Assembly (NCBI RefSeq): GCF_000166395.1
Contig: NC_014655.1
Coordinates: 3,906,001 to 3,970,000 of the forward strand
Origin: Leadbetterella byssophila DSM 17132
GTDB lineage: Bacteria; Bacteroidota; Bacteroidia; Cytophagales; Spirosomataceae
Length of the DNA: 64,000 nt
Direction: 5' to 3'
Below are positions 43,102 to 51,754 of this stretch, piece after piece (position 1 is the stretch's first letter; every line of letters starts with the position of its first letter). A program made the translations under genes and the position numbers. A model generated the notes under the pieces. It was not told the DNA's origin, searched no databases, and worked only from the letters and a program-made list of their open reading frames with translations.

Positions 43102-44226
43102 ATGGAAACACTTGTCGATATTCAACCACAGATAAATCAAGACTTTTTACCACTTAAAGGCACTGATTTTGTAGAGCTTTACGTGGGCAATGCTAAACAA
43201 GCAGCATTTTATTATGAATTGGCTTTCGGATTTAAGACAGTGGCTTATGCCGGACCTGAGACAGGATTGAAAAATAGGGTCTCCTATGTATTGCAACAGG
43301 GTAAGATAAGACTAGTATTAAGCAGTGACCTGAAAGGGGATACGGAGATTTCTGAACATGTGCATAAGCACGGAGATGGGGTTAAAGTTCTAGCGCTTTG
43401 GGTAGATGATGCTACTAAAGCATTTGAAGAAACGGTTAAACGTGGCGCGGAACCTGCTATGTCTCCAACTGTATTTGAGGATCAAAATGGTAAAGTGGTG
43501 ATGTCATCCATCAAAACCTATGGGGATACCCTACATACTTTTGTGCAAAGGGATGCGTATAATGGGCCATTTTTACCAGGTTTTGAAGCCTATGAAAGTA
43601 AGGTTTTCAGGGGAGATGTAGGTCTCCAGCATATAGATCATTGTGTAGGAAATGTAGAGCTGGGTGAGATGAACCAATGGGTGAAATTCTACGAAGATGT
43701 ACTAGGATTTAAGTTGTTAATCACCTTTGATGATCAGGACATTTCTACGGAATATTCGGCATTGATGTCTAAGGTGGTCTCTAACGGTAACGGTTACGTG
43801 AAGTTTCCCATCAATGAGCCTGCAGAAGGAAAGAAGAAATCTCAAATAGAAGAGTATCTGGAATTCTATAACGGGGCAGGTGTTCAACACATGGCAGTAG
43901 CTACAAACGATATCCTTGCTACGGTTTCCAAACTAAGAGCGAACGGTGTAGAGTTCCTCGAAGTGCCTGATACTTATTACGAAGACCTGACGGAGAGAGT
44001 AGGTTTAATCCAGGAAGATATACAAGCTATCAAAGATTTGAATATATTAGTGGATAGAGACGAAGAGGGCTATCTCTTGCAAATATTTACTAAGCCGGTT
44101 AGTGACCGACCTACCTTGTTCTTTGAGATCATCCAAAGAAAAGGAGCTACGTCATTTGGTAAGGGTAACTTCAAAGCTTTATTTGAAGCCATAGAGAGAG
44201 AGCAAGCCAGAAGAGGTAACTTGTAA
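43102..44226 (+). CDS. hppD: 4-hydroxyphenylpyruvate dioxygenase
   Basis: Non-haem iron enzyme that turns 4-hydroxyphenylpyruvate into homogentisate in tyrosine breakdown. The 374-residue protein has two vicinal-oxygen-chelate domains and the iron ligands His180 (IDHCVGNVE), His263 (VQHMAVATND) and Glu342 (LFFEIIQRKG), with the C-terminal FGKGNFKALFEAIEREQ helix. The ATG at 43102 fits homologues; an upstream in-frame TTG at 43054 would add 16 unlikely residues. It is first in a four-gene run with 5, -4 and -4 base spacings. Confidence 0.96.
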   Translation: METLVDIQPQINQDFLPLKGTDFVELYVGNAKQAAFYYELAFGFKTVAYAGPETGLKNRVSYVLQQGKIRLVLSSDLKGDTEISEHVHKHGDGVKVLALWVDDATKAFEETVKRGAEPAMSPTVFEDQNGKVVMSSIKTYGDTLHTFVQRDAYNGPFLPGFEAYESKVFRGDVGLQHIDHCVGNVELGEMNQWVKFYEDVLGFKLLITFDDQDISTEYSALMSKVVSNGNGYVKFPINEPAEGKKKSQIEEYLEFYNGAGVQHMAVATNDILATVSKLRANGVEFLEVPDTYYEDLTERVGLIQEDIQAIKDLNILVDRDEEGYLLQIFTKPVSDRPTLFFEIIQRKGATSFGKGNFKALFEAIEREQARRGNL

Positions 44227-44231
44227 GCATC

Positions 44232-45389
44232 ATGCCAATCTATCATACCTTAGGAAGTATTCCGAGAAAGCGCCATGTGCAGTTTCGGAAGCCGGATGGA
44301 AAGCTTTATTATGAGCAGCTTTTCGGTACCATTGGATTCGATGGTATGTCTACTTTGATGTATCAAGTAAACAGACCTACTATGGTTAAGGAGATCCTTT
44401 CGGAGAGGGATGTTAATCCTGTGATTGCCGAGGAGAAAACCATCAAGGCCAGACTTTTACAAGGATTTCAAATTCAAGCTGAAGATGATTATTTAGATAG
44501 CAGGAAGGCTTTATTAGTGAACAAGGATATCCATATAGGTTTAGCTGCACCTCGTAAGTCTTTGCGCTCCTATTTTTACAAAAATGCGGATGCGGATGAG
44601 ATGCTCTTTATCCACGAGGGGAAGGGGAACCTGCGAACCATGTTAGGAAACATACCTTTCGAATACGGAGATTATTTGATCATTCCCAGAGGGATGATTT
44701 ATCAAATCGACTTTGAAACGGAAAATAACCGTCTGCTTTTTGCTGAGAGTTTTCATCCCATCTATACGCCCAAAAGATATAGGAACTGGTTTGGGCAATT
44801 ATTAGAACATTCGCCGTATTGTGAAAGGGATTATATCTTGCCCAGGGATTTAGAAACCCATGATGAGCATGGGGATTTCATCATGAAAATCAAGAAGCAG
44901 GGTAGGTTATATGAAATGTTATACCCTACTCATCCGTTTGATGTAGTAGGATGGGACGGCTACAATTTCCCTTATGGGTTCTCCATACATAATTTTGAGC
45001 CTATAACCGGTAGGATACATCAACCCCCGCCGGTGCATCAAACCTTTGAGACCTCGGCATTTGTAATATGTTCCTTTTGCCCTAGATTATATGATTATCA
45101 TCCGGAAAGTATACCGGCTCCTTATAATCACTCTAACATTGATTCGGATGAGATGCTTTATTATGTAGATGGTGATTTCATGAGTAGAAATAATATTGAG
45201 CGTGGTCATATCACTCTGCATCCGGGTGGGATCCCGCACGGTCCGGCACCAGGGGCTTATGAAAGATCTATAGGACAAAAGGAAACGGCTGAATTAGCGG
45301 TAATGATAGATACATTTAGGCCTTTGAGCATTACAGAGGAGGCCAGTAAGATAGATGACGGCAAGTACTATAAATCTTGGCTGGAATGA
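44232..45389 (+). CDS. hmgA: Homogentisate 1,2-dioxygenase
   Basis: Iron cupin enzyme that opens the homogentisate ring to maleylacetoacetate. The 385-residue protein is of the shorter Bacteroidota form (proteobacterial and human enzymes have about 430-445). Likely ligands are His300 (PYNHSNIDSDEM), an acid at Asp306 or Glu307, and His336 (GGIPHGPAPG); the His-to-His spacing of 36 equals that of the human enzyme (335 and 371). Its TGA overlaps the fahA start as ATGA. Identity is also backed by position between hppD and fahA. Confidence 0.94.
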   Translation: MPIYHTLGSIPRKRHVQFRKPDGKLYYEQLFGTIGFDGMSTLMYQVNRPTMVKEILSERDVNPVIAEEKTIKARLLQGFQIQAEDDYLDSRKALLVNKDIHIGLAAPRKSLRSYFYKNADADEMLFIHEGKGNLRTMLGNIPFEYGDYLIIPRGMIYQIDFETENNRLLFAESFHPIYTPKRYRNWFGQLLEHSPYCERDYILPRDLETHDEHGDFIMKIKKQGRLYEMLYPTHPFDVVGWDGYNFPYGFSIHNFEPITGRIHQPPPVHQTFETSAFVICSFCPRLYDYHPESIPAPYNHSNIDSDEMLYYVDGDFMSRNNIERGHITLHPGGIPHGPAPGAYERSIGQKETAELAVMIDTFRPLSITEEASKIDDGKYYKSWLE

Positions 45390-46582
45390 ACTTTAGCATA
45401 CACACTATACCCTTTGGGATCTTTTCCTTCGGCGAGTCCAAAAAATGTCTGGCTACGGCCATAGATGATAAGGTGGTAGATCTGTCTTATTTGGCAAATG
45501 AAGGATTTTTTGATGATTTTGATATCCCTAGACCTGTCTTTAGTCAACCCTATTTGAATGACTTCATTTCTTTGGGTAAGAAGAAGACCGGAGCAGTTCG
45601 AAATTTACTGCAAACCCTCCTGAAGAATCCCACACCGGAAGTCATGGAGGCGTACTTTTATTACAAACAAGTAGATATGCACCTTCCTGTAAAGGTGGGG
45701 GATTATACAGATTTTTATTCCTCTGAGCAGCACGCTTATAATGTGGGAGTGATGTTCAGGGATCCGGAAAATGCTCTTTTGCCTAATTGGAAGCACTTGC
45801 CGGTAGCTTATCATGGACGGGCAAGTTCCATTAGGGTGTCAGGCACTCCGGTACATCGACCTAAAGGCCAAATGAAACCTAAGGATGCAGATAAGCCTGT
45901 TTTTGGACCAAGTAAGCGTCTGGATTTTGAGTTGGAAATGGCTACCATAATAGGAAAAGGTACTGAATTAGGAGAGTCTGTATCCGTTAATGAGGCAGAA
46001 GATTATGTGTTTGGTTTCCAATTGTTCAATGACTGGTCAGCAAGAGACATTCAAGCCTGGGAATATGTACCCTTAGGACCTTTTTTGGCCAAGAATTTCT
46101 TTTCCTCTGTATCACCTTGGGTGATTCCAATTGAGGCTTTGGAACCTTTTAGAATACCTGCAGAAAAGCAAGAACCGGAAGTGTTGCCGTATTTAAAGGG
46201 CGATGCCTTAAGTCAATTTGATGTTAAACTTGAGGTCTATCTGAGAACTTCTACAGGTGAAGAGAAGAAGATTAGTACTTCTAATTTTAAACACCTCTAT
46301 TGGACAGTGGCGCAGCAGATTGCTCATCATACTGTAGGAGGTTGTGACTTGAATGTAGGGGATGTCTTGGCCTCTGGAACCATCTCAGGAAAGGCAGGAG
46401 ATAGCTATGGATCCATGTTAGAATTGAGTTGGTCCGGTACCCGACCTATAGAAATAGCTCCTGGCATTCAGAGAACCTTTTTAGAAGACGGAGATACGGT
46501 CATCTTCAAAGGTTATGCAGACAATGGGAAGATCAGAGTAGATTTTGGTACCGTGGAAAATACTATTTTGCCTTCAAAATGA
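45386..46582 (+). CDS. fahA: Fumarylacetoacetase
   Basis: Hydrolyses 4-fumarylacetoacetate to fumarate and acetoacetate, the last step of tyrosine catabolism. The 398-residue protein has the N-terminal SH3-like FAH domain (NFSIHTIPFGIFS) and the catalytic domain with YTDFYSSEQHAYNVGVMFR, the metal site RLDFELEMATIIGKG and FNDWSARDIQAWEYVPLGPF. The ATG at 45386, forming ATGA with the hmgA stop, is preferred to an upstream TTG at 45377. No maleylacetoacetate isomerase gene is in the cluster. Confidence 0.95.
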   Translation: MNFSIHTIPFGIFSFGESKKCLATAIDDKVVDLSYLANEGFFDDFDIPRPVFSQPYLNDFISLGKKKTGAVRNLLQTLLKNPTPEVMEAYFYYKQVDMHLPVKVGDYTDFYSSEQHAYNVGVMFRDPENALLPNWKHLPVAYHGRASSIRVSGTPVHRPKGQMKPKDADKPVFGPSKRLDFELEMATIIGKGTELGESVSVNEAEDYVFGFQLFNDWSARDIQAWEYVPLGPFLAKNFFSSVSPWVIPIEALEPFRIPAEKQEPEVLPYLKGDALSQFDVKLEVYLRTSTGEEKKISTSNFKHLYWTVAQQIAHHTVGGCDLNVGDVLASGTISGKAGDSYGSMLELSWSGTRPIEIAPGIQRTFLEDGDTVIFKGYADNGKIRVDFGTVENTILPSK

Positions 46583-47427
46583 AAACAGTAACTCCAGATC
46601 AAGTTAGTGTAGCAGATTTTCATTCCTATTTATTGAGTGCGGTGGCCCCTAGGCCAATAGCTTTAGCGAGTACCGTTGATAAAGAGGGAAAGGTAAATTT
46701 AAGCCCTTTTAGTTTCTTTAATGTGTTTGGAAGTAATCCTCCTACGCTCATTTTTTCTCCGAATAGAAGAGTTAGAGATGGAAGCGGTAAAGATACTTTG
46801 GATAATGTTTTGGAGGTAAAAGAAGTGGTGATTCATGTGGTGGATTATTCCATGGTGGAACAAGTTTCTTTAGCTTCTTGTGAGTATCCGAAAGGAACAA
46901 ATGAATTTATCAAAGCCGGGTTTACAGCAGTTCCTAGTTTAAAGGTTATACCTCCTAGAGTGAAAGAGGCGAAAGTGGCCTTCGAGTGTAGGGTTCGTGA
47001 TATCATTCAAATGAGTGACCAAGGTGGTTCACCTAACTTGGTCATTTGCGAAGTGATAGCTTTACATGTGGCGGAAGAGCTATTGGGAGAAGATGGTAAA
47101 ATCATACCACAGAAGACGGATTGGGTAGCAAGAATGGGAGGCGATTGGTATTGCCGGGCCTCTGGTGATGCTATCTTCCAAGTACCTAAGCCTAACATTA
47201 AGTTGGGGGTGGGAGTGGACGCCATTCCTGAAAAAGTTAGGGAAAGTGGGGTATTGGACGGTAATATGTTAGGCAGGTTAGGAAATGTACATGAAGTGCC
47301 CAGTACTAGGGAGATAGATAACTTTAGAATGTTATATCCGTCTGGATATACATTGGAAGAGATTAGATCCTTAGTTGAAAAAGGTGAACTACACTTAGCT
47401 TGGACGGCTATTTTGGCTATGGAATAA
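46579..47427 (+). CDS. Flavin reductase-like (FMN-binding split barrel) protein
   Basis: A 282-residue protein with an N-terminal flavin reductase-like domain (SAVAPRPIALASTVDKEGKVNLSPFSFFNVF, shown here in parts: PRPIALAST and NLSPFSFFNVF) binding FMN. The ATG at 46579 forms ATGA with the fahA stop, so translation is coupled; a longer frame back to 46429 lies inside fahA and is rejected. Members reduce flavin or act on small aromatic compounds; its place as fourth gene of the homogentisate operon hints at a part in aromatic catabolism that cannot be specified. Its 3' end overlaps the convergent beta-lactamase gene by 11 bases. Confidence 0.85.
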   Translation: MKTVTPDQVSVADFHSYLLSAVAPRPIALASTVDKEGKVNLSPFSFFNVFGSNPPTLIFSPNRRVRDGSGKDTLDNVLEVKEVVIHVVDYSMVEQVSLASCEYPKGTNEFIKAGFTAVPSLKVIPPRVKEAKVAFECRVRDIIQMSDQGGSPNLVICEVIALHVAEELLGEDGKIIPQKTDWVARMGGDWYCRASGDAIFQVPKPNIKLGVGVDAIPEKVRESGVLDGNMLGRLGNVHEVPSTREIDNFRMLYPSGYTLEEIRSLVEKGELHLAWTAILAME

Positions 47428-48280
47428 GTTCAGCGATCTTGGCGATCAATTCCTCATTGACTTCGTCAGATTCTTTAGAGTCTGATACAAATACCACAAG
47501 TACATAAGCCCTGCCATCAGGTAAAATGATAATGCCGGCATCGTTCGTTGCCCCGCTAATTCCATCTACATTCCGGCCGCTTGTGCCCGTCTTATGAGCT
47601 AATACAGCCCCTTCAGGTAATCCTTTTCTGATTCGGTTAGCACCTGTAGGAGAATTTTCCATAAGGGCCCAAAGGAAATCATGCATGTCTCCTGACAAGT
47701 ACTCTCTCAAGTAGAATTTTTTCAGGGTTTCCGCCACGGATAGAGGAGTACTAATATTGCGATACTGTTCCTCCCATCTGGATTGCATGGTCAGTTCATT
47801 GACTTCTATTTTAGTGTTCTTGATGCCAATTTCCTTGATGTATTCATTTACAGTAGATGGCCCCCCTAAATGGCGTAGAAGTATATCACATGCACTGTTG
47901 TCGCTTAAGGATACCATATAATAGATCAGACTGTCTAGGCGCATACTGCTCAAATTTGTACCTATCTCATCTCTTATGGGGCTATAAAGATCAGTATAGA
48001 TTTCACCTGGTTCTATGCTTATTTGATCCCTAAGTTGCCATTTGCCTTTATCTACTTGCTCTAGGGCCTTCGCTGCAATATGGAATTTGAATACAGATTG
48101 TAGAGGAAAGGGGTCGTCACCGTTTACTTGTTTGATTTCTCCTGTTTTAAGATCTATCAAGGCTACACCCACTTTGAGGTCTTTCCCTTTTGCTAAGGCT
48201 GTAACTTCTTGATCGAAATCTGCCTGACGTTTACAGGACAAGCATAAAAGTAAGGAGGCTAGAGCAAGTAATTTATTCAT
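47417..48280 (-). CDS. bla: Class A beta-lactamase, probable lipoprotein
   Basis: A 287-residue serine beta-lactamase of class A, subclass A2 type as found in Bacteroidota (relatives include CfxA, CepA, PER). Motifs: Ser62-Val-Phe-Lys65 (SxxK), Ser126-Asp-Asn128 (SDN), an omega-loop region with VNELTMQSRW, and HKTGTSG near residue 230. The signal peptide ends LSC, so Cys16 is likely lipidated and the enzyme envelope-anchored. No mobile element is adjacent and base composition resembles its neighbours, so it looks resident. It is ATGA-coupled to the CDF transporter gene upstream. Confidence 0.92.
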   Translation of the reverse strand: MNKLLALASLLLCLSCKRQADFDQEVTALAKGKDLKVGVALIDLKTGEIKQVNGDDPFPLQSVFKFHIAAKALEQVDKGKWQLRDQISIEPGEIYTDLYSPIRDEIGTNLSSMRLDSLIYYMVSLSDNSACDILLRHLGGPSTVNEYIKEIGIKNTKIEVNELTMQSRWEEQYRNISTPLSVAETLKKFYLREYLSGDMHDFLWALMENSPTGANRIRKGLPEGAVLAHKTGTSGRNVDGISGATNDAGIIILPDGRAYVLVVFVSDSKESDEVNEELIAKIAELIP

Positions 48281-49143
48281 ATTTTATCAGGTTCAATATG
48301 GATTAAAACGTTTTCAATTAGGGGGAAATTATCTAGAAGAGAATCTTTTAAACGATGGGAGATGGCATGTCCCTCCCTGACCGAAAGGTGTCCTTTTACA
48401 ATAGCGTGTAGATCCACAAAGTACTTTGTTCCTATCTTACGAATGAACAATTTTTCCGTACCTTCTACACCTTCTACTCTTACCGCTGCCTCTCTAATCT
48501 CTTTTTTGAGCTCATCGTAGTTTTGCTCGTCCATGATCTCACCAAGTGCAGGGCGAAAGATTAAAAATGCATTATACACTATGAATCCGGAGGCAAAAAG
48601 AGCAGCCCAGTCGTCAGCGGCTTCATAACCTTCGCCCATAAATAAGGCAACACTGATACCAATAAATGCGGCAACAGATGAAATGGCATCTGCTCTATGA
48701 TGCCAAGCTTCTGCCTGAAGGGTGGAACTGTTCGTCTCCTTACTCTTTCTTAATACCCATCTATAGCACACTTCTTTCCAAAGGATTATGCCTGCAAGCA
48801 CCCATAAAGTAAAGGACTTTGGCGCTTCGTGCGGAACCTGGATATTATGTAAACTCTGTTTAGCTATGATAAATGCTGAGGTGAGAAGGAATACAACGAC
48901 CAAAAAGGTAATCAAAGGTTCAGCTCTACCGTGTCCATAGGGGTGATTTTTATCCGGTGGGCGTGCAGAGTATTTTAGTCCCAATAAGACCATGAAGGAG
49001 GCGAAGATATCAGAGGTGGATTCTATAGCGTCTGCAATCAGTGCGTAGGAATTCCCAAAAATACCTGCTATCCATTTTATGCTGGCCAAAATGATGTTAG
49101 ACAGCAAACTGAGGAAGGTAGTTTTTACTGTAGATTCTGACAT
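48277..49143 (-). CDS. Cation diffusion facilitator family transporter
   Basis: A 288-residue CDF antiporter exporting divalent metals (Zn, Fe, Mn or Co) with proton exchange. Six membrane helices are evident. Metal site in helix 2 is ADAIESTSD (Asp38 to Asp45) and in helix 5 HHRADAISS; the cytoplasmic His-rich loop is replaced by NHPYGHGRAEP after helix 2. The C-terminal ferredoxin-like domain (about 205-288) is present. Specificity is not clear from sequence. The stop overlaps the bla ATG by 4 bases. Confidence 0.93.
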   Translation of the reverse strand: MSESTVKTTFLSLLSNIILASIKWIAGIFGNSYALIADAIESTSDIFASFMVLLGLKYSARPPDKNHPYGHGRAEPLITFLVVVFLLTSAFIIAKQSLHNIQVPHEAPKSFTLWVLAGIILWKEVCYRWVLRKSKETNSSTLQAEAWHHRADAISSVAAFIGISVALFMGEGYEAADDWAALFASGFIVYNAFLIFRPALGEIMDEQNYDELKKEIREAAVRVEGVEGTEKLFIRKIGTKYFVDLHAIVKGHLSVREGHAISHRLKDSLLDNFPLIENVLIHIEPDKI

Positions 49144-49171
49144 AAGGGGAATCTTTCCCCAAAGGTACGTC

Positions 49172-49912
49172 TTATTTGAATATTCTGTACTTTATGATAT
49201 TTGCTCTGTGCAAAAAGTATTGAACAGATGTTCTCAAACATCCTAATCCGTAGATGACACTTCTTTTGAAGTTGATGGAGGAAGCTTCTTCAAAGTATTT
49301 TGTAGGACAAGTAACTTCTCCCATTTCAAATCCTTTGTTAAAGATTTGGCAAAGCATTTGATTGTCAAATACAAAATCATCTGAATTTGCTTCGAAATCT
49401 ATATTTCTTAAAACTTCTGCAGAGAAGGCTCTGTATCCGGTATGGTATTCAGAAAGTTTTTGATTTATAATCAAGTTTTGGGTGAAGGTTAGTACGCGGT
49501 TAGCGATGTACTTATAAAGCGGCATTCCCCCTCTTAATGCCCCTTTGCCTAAGATCCTTGAAGCTAAGACTACCGGATATAAATCACTGGCAATCATATG
49601 GGACATGACAGGGATCAATTTTGGAGTGTATTGGTAATCAGGATGAAGCATAATAACGATGTCTGCTCCCAGCTCTAATGCCTTTCGGTAACAGCTCTTT
49701 TGATTTCCTCCGTAACCTTTATTTTGTTCATGCGATATGATGTGTCTAATGCCTACTTTCTGCGCCACCTCTACGGTATTGTCCTTTGAGCAATCATCTA
49801 CAAGTACTACTTCATCTACGATATCAAAAGGGATTTCATTATAGGTTTGTTCTAGGGTTGCAGCGGCATTGTATGCAGGAAGAACTACAACAATCTTCTT
49901 GTTTAGGATCAT
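49172..49912 (-). CDS. Family 2 glycosyltransferase (dolichol-phosphate mannosyltransferase-like)
   Basis: A 246-residue GT-A glycosyltransferase: VVLPAYNAAATLEQTYNEIP, the nucleotide-sugar site VDDCSKDNT and the metal-site equivalent MLHPDYQYTP, with SEYHTGYRAFSAEVL as acceptor region. It resembles DPM1-type enzymes that load a sugar on a polyprenyl phosphate, here without C-terminal membrane helices. Probably supplies sugar for cell-surface glycans or protein glycosylation. It is 28 bases upstream of the CDF gene on the same strand. Confidence 0.88.
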   Translation of the reverse strand: MILNKKIVVVLPAYNAAATLEQTYNEIPFDIVDEVVLVDDCSKDNTVEVAQKVGIRHIISHEQNKGYGGNQKSCYRKALELGADIVIMLHPDYQYTPKLIPVMSHMIASDLYPVVLASRILGKGALRGGMPLYKYIANRVLTFTQNLIINQKLSEYHTGYRAFSAEVLRNIDFEANSDDFVFDNQMLCQIFNKGFEMGEVTCPTKYFEEASSINFKRSVIYGLGCLRTSVQYFLHRANIIKYRIFK

Positions 49913-49983
49913 ATATAAGATTGAAAAAATAACGCGAAAATAATAAAAACTTTTTAGAAGGGGGCTAAAACGGTGGTAGGTAA

Positions 49984-50481
49984 TTACTTAATTACAGGTA
50001 AATTAATCTCCACATCTACTTTTTCACCTACATTCTTCTTCTCCAGTTTGAAATCAGATCTATTAACACTGAATTTCCCATGAAATAGTCCATCATTTTC
50101 TGTTCCTGAGAAGGTGAATGGAATACTAACATTTTTAGTGATGTCTTTTATGGTTAGTTTTCCTTCAGCCAGGTAGGTGTTGCCTGTCTTTTGAATGCGT
50201 TCACTTTGGAAGTGAATGCTTGGATATTTTTCTGCGTTAAAGAAATCTTCTTGCTTAGCGTGTTTGGTTTTTAGGCCTATGCCCATGTCTAGGGTGTTCA
50301 AGTCTACTGTAACATCAAACTTGGCTAGTTCCGGTTGGCCAGGGTCAAAATCTATAGTGCCTTTTAATCCTCCTATACTCCCTTTAGCATTTTTAGTAGC
50401 AAAGGAAATCGTATAGTCTTTCGGCGTCCAAGACGGAGAAACGAGTAAAAGGCTAAATAGAAGTGTTAGTGGCTTAATCAT
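49984..50481 (-). CDS. YceI family periplasmic protein
   Basis: A 165-residue secreted lipocalin-like protein with signal peptide (about 1-18). The YceI features are the long antiparallel barrel, LKTKHAKQEDFFNAEKYP, the LTIKDITKNVSIPF strand pair and the NRSDFKL segment. YceI proteins bind polyisoprenoid molecules in an internal cavity; a role in isoprenoid quinone or lipid carriage is proposed. It lies between pdxJ (34-base gap) and the GT2 gene, all leftward. Confidence 0.88.
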   Translation of the reverse strand: MIKPLTLLFSLLLVSPSWTPKDYTISFATKNAKGSIGGLKGTIDFDPGQPELAKFDVTVDLNTLDMGIGLKTKHAKQEDFFNAEKYPSIHFQSERIQKTGNTYLAEGKLTIKDITKNVSIPFTFSGTENDGLFHGKFSVNRSDFKLEKKNVGEKVDVEINLPVIK

Positions 50482-50515
50482 GTTAGTGCCATTTAGTAGT
50501 TAAAAAAAAGTAGTT

Positions 50516-51232
50516 TTATTGCAATTGGCGCAGATACATTTGAATGGTATTTTCTAAACCATAATAAAGGGCATCTGCGATTAATGCATGGCCTATGCTG
50601 ACCTCTAAAAGCCCGGGTATGTTTTGCTTAAAATATGCAAGGTTTTCCAGACTAAGATCATGTCCTGCGTTTAATCCTAAGCCAACTTCTAAAGCTTTTT
50701 CAGCTGCTACAACAAAGGGAGCGATGGCCTTTTCTCTATCCGATGGATAACCTTTGGCGTAGGATTCCGTATAAAGCTCTATTCTGTCAGTTCCGGTTTC
50801 AGCGGCTGCTTCTACCATAATAGGATCTGCATCTACAAAGATAGAAACGCGAATACCCGCATTTTTGTATTTTTTTACCAATTCTTTTAGTTGGGCTTGG
50901 TGACGTACCGTATCCCAACCTGCATTTGAGGTGATGGCATTTAAGGCATCAGGTACTAAGGTAACTTGTGCGGGGACAGTTTTCAGCACCACTTCTTCAA
51001 ACCTACCTTCCGTGGGGTTACCTTCTATATTGAATTCTGTACAGATTTTCTCTTTTAAGTCAAAAACATCCTGGTAGCGAATATGTCTTTCATCCGGTCT
51101 GGGATGTACGGTAATTCCTTGTGCTCCAAACTTCTCACAGTCTAATGCTACTTGAAGTACATTTGGAACATCTCCACCTCTCGAATTTCTTAATGTTGCT
51201 ATTTTATTGATATTGACCGATAATTTTGTCAT
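50516..51232 (-). CDS. pdxJ: Pyridoxine 5'-phosphate synthase
   Basis: Condenses 1-deoxy-D-xylulose 5-phosphate with 3-amino-2-oxopropyl phosphate to make pyridoxine 5'-phosphate. The 238-residue TIM barrel has the family motifs [28 protein letters not shown] (phosphate and substrate site), ELYTESYA and [12 protein letters not shown] (catalytic His). Length normal. It is divergent from the yqeY-like gene, and a -7 box and a small palindrome lie just upstream. Confidence 0.97.
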   Translation of the reverse strand: MTKLSVNINKIATLRNSRGGDVPNVLQVALDCEKFGAQGITVHPRPDERHIRYQDVFDLKEKICTEFNIEGNPTEGRFEEVVLKTVPAQVTLVPDALNAITSNAGWDTVRHQAQLKELVKKYKNAGIRVSIFVDADPIMVEAAAETGTDRIELYTESYAKGYPSDREKAIAPFVVAAEKALEVGLGLNAGHDLSLENLAYFKQNIPGLLEVSIGHALIADALYYGLENTIQMYLRQLQ

Positions 51233-51247
51233 TTTTGCACTACCTAT

Positions 51248-51262
51248 TTGAAGTTCAAATTT
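51248..51262. promoter_or_regulatory. Perfect palindrome ATTTGAA-G-TTCAAAT in the pdxJ/yqeY gap
   Basis: A 15-bp perfect dyad in the 69-base divergent gap, overlapping the pdxJ -7 box. Could be an operator for either gene; chance in AT-rich DNA is not excluded. Confidence 0.35.
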
Positions 51263-51265
51263 AGG
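51258..51265 (-). promoter_or_regulatory. Candidate -7 box (TAAATTTG) for pdxJ
   Basis: TAAATTTG on the minus strand matches TAnnTTTG and would start transcription about 19 bases before the pdxJ ATG. The nearest TTG lies 15 bases further upstream, closer than usual. Confidence 0.4.
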
Positions 51266-51301
51266 GTTTTTACAAGTACAATATTTTAATTCCTACAAAT
51301 A

Positions 51302-51751
51302 ATGTCATTAAAAGCGAAGATTGATGCGGATATTAAGGCCGCTATGTTAGCGAAGGATCAAGCGAAATTATTAGCGCTTAGAGATATAAAAAAAGCAATC
51401 CTTTTAGAAGAAACTAAACCAGGTGCTTCAGCCGCTTTGTCAGAAGGAGATGAAATGAGAATCTTGCAAAAGGCTGTGAAACAGAGGAAAGATTCTGCCG
51501 AAATTTATAAGACTCAAAACCGTTCTGACCTTTTGGAAAAGGAATTGGCTGAGATTGCTATCATAGAAGCATATTTGCCCGCTGCAATGAGTGAAGAAGA
51601 ACTGGAAACTGCCATCAAGTCCATCATTGAAAAAGTAGGGGCTGCGGCACCTTCTGATTTAGGTAAAGTGATGGGAGTAGCCAGCAAAGAATTGGCAGGT
51701 AAAGCAGACGGTAGAGCCATAAGTGAAATGGCGAAGAAATTATTGGCCTGA
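51302..51751 (+). CDS. GatB/YqeY domain protein
   Basis: A 149-residue stand-alone YqeY protein, homologous to the C-terminal tRNA-binding domain of GatB but without amidotransferase parts. The helical hairpin with AIIEAYLPAAMSEEELETAI and the C-terminal LGKVMGVASKELAGKADGRAI motif are typical. Function is not established; links to tRNA handling are inferred from the fold. It is 3 bases ahead of the cvpA-like gene. Confidence 0.92.
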   Translation: MSLKAKIDADIKAAMLAKDQAKLLALRDIKKAILLEETKPGASAALSEGDEMRILQKAVKQRKDSAEIYKTQNRSDLLEKELAEIAIIEAYLPAAMSEEELETAIKSIIEKVGAAAPSDLGKVMGVASKELAGKADGRAISEMAKKLLA

Positions 51752-51754
51752 TTC

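Noticed and set aside
43013-43153. 47-residue N-terminal extension of the LysR regulator
   Set aside because: Would run through the divergent promoter and the LysR box; the HTH starts at the ATG at 43012.
46429-46578. 50-residue N-terminal extension of the flavin reductase
   Set aside because: It lies within fahA, has Arg-rich nonsense composition, and the ATG at 46579 gives ATGA coupling and the normal family start.
47417-48280. Recently acquired resistance gene
   Set aside because: No insertion sequence, integron or composition shift beside it, and it is coupled to its upstream neighbour.
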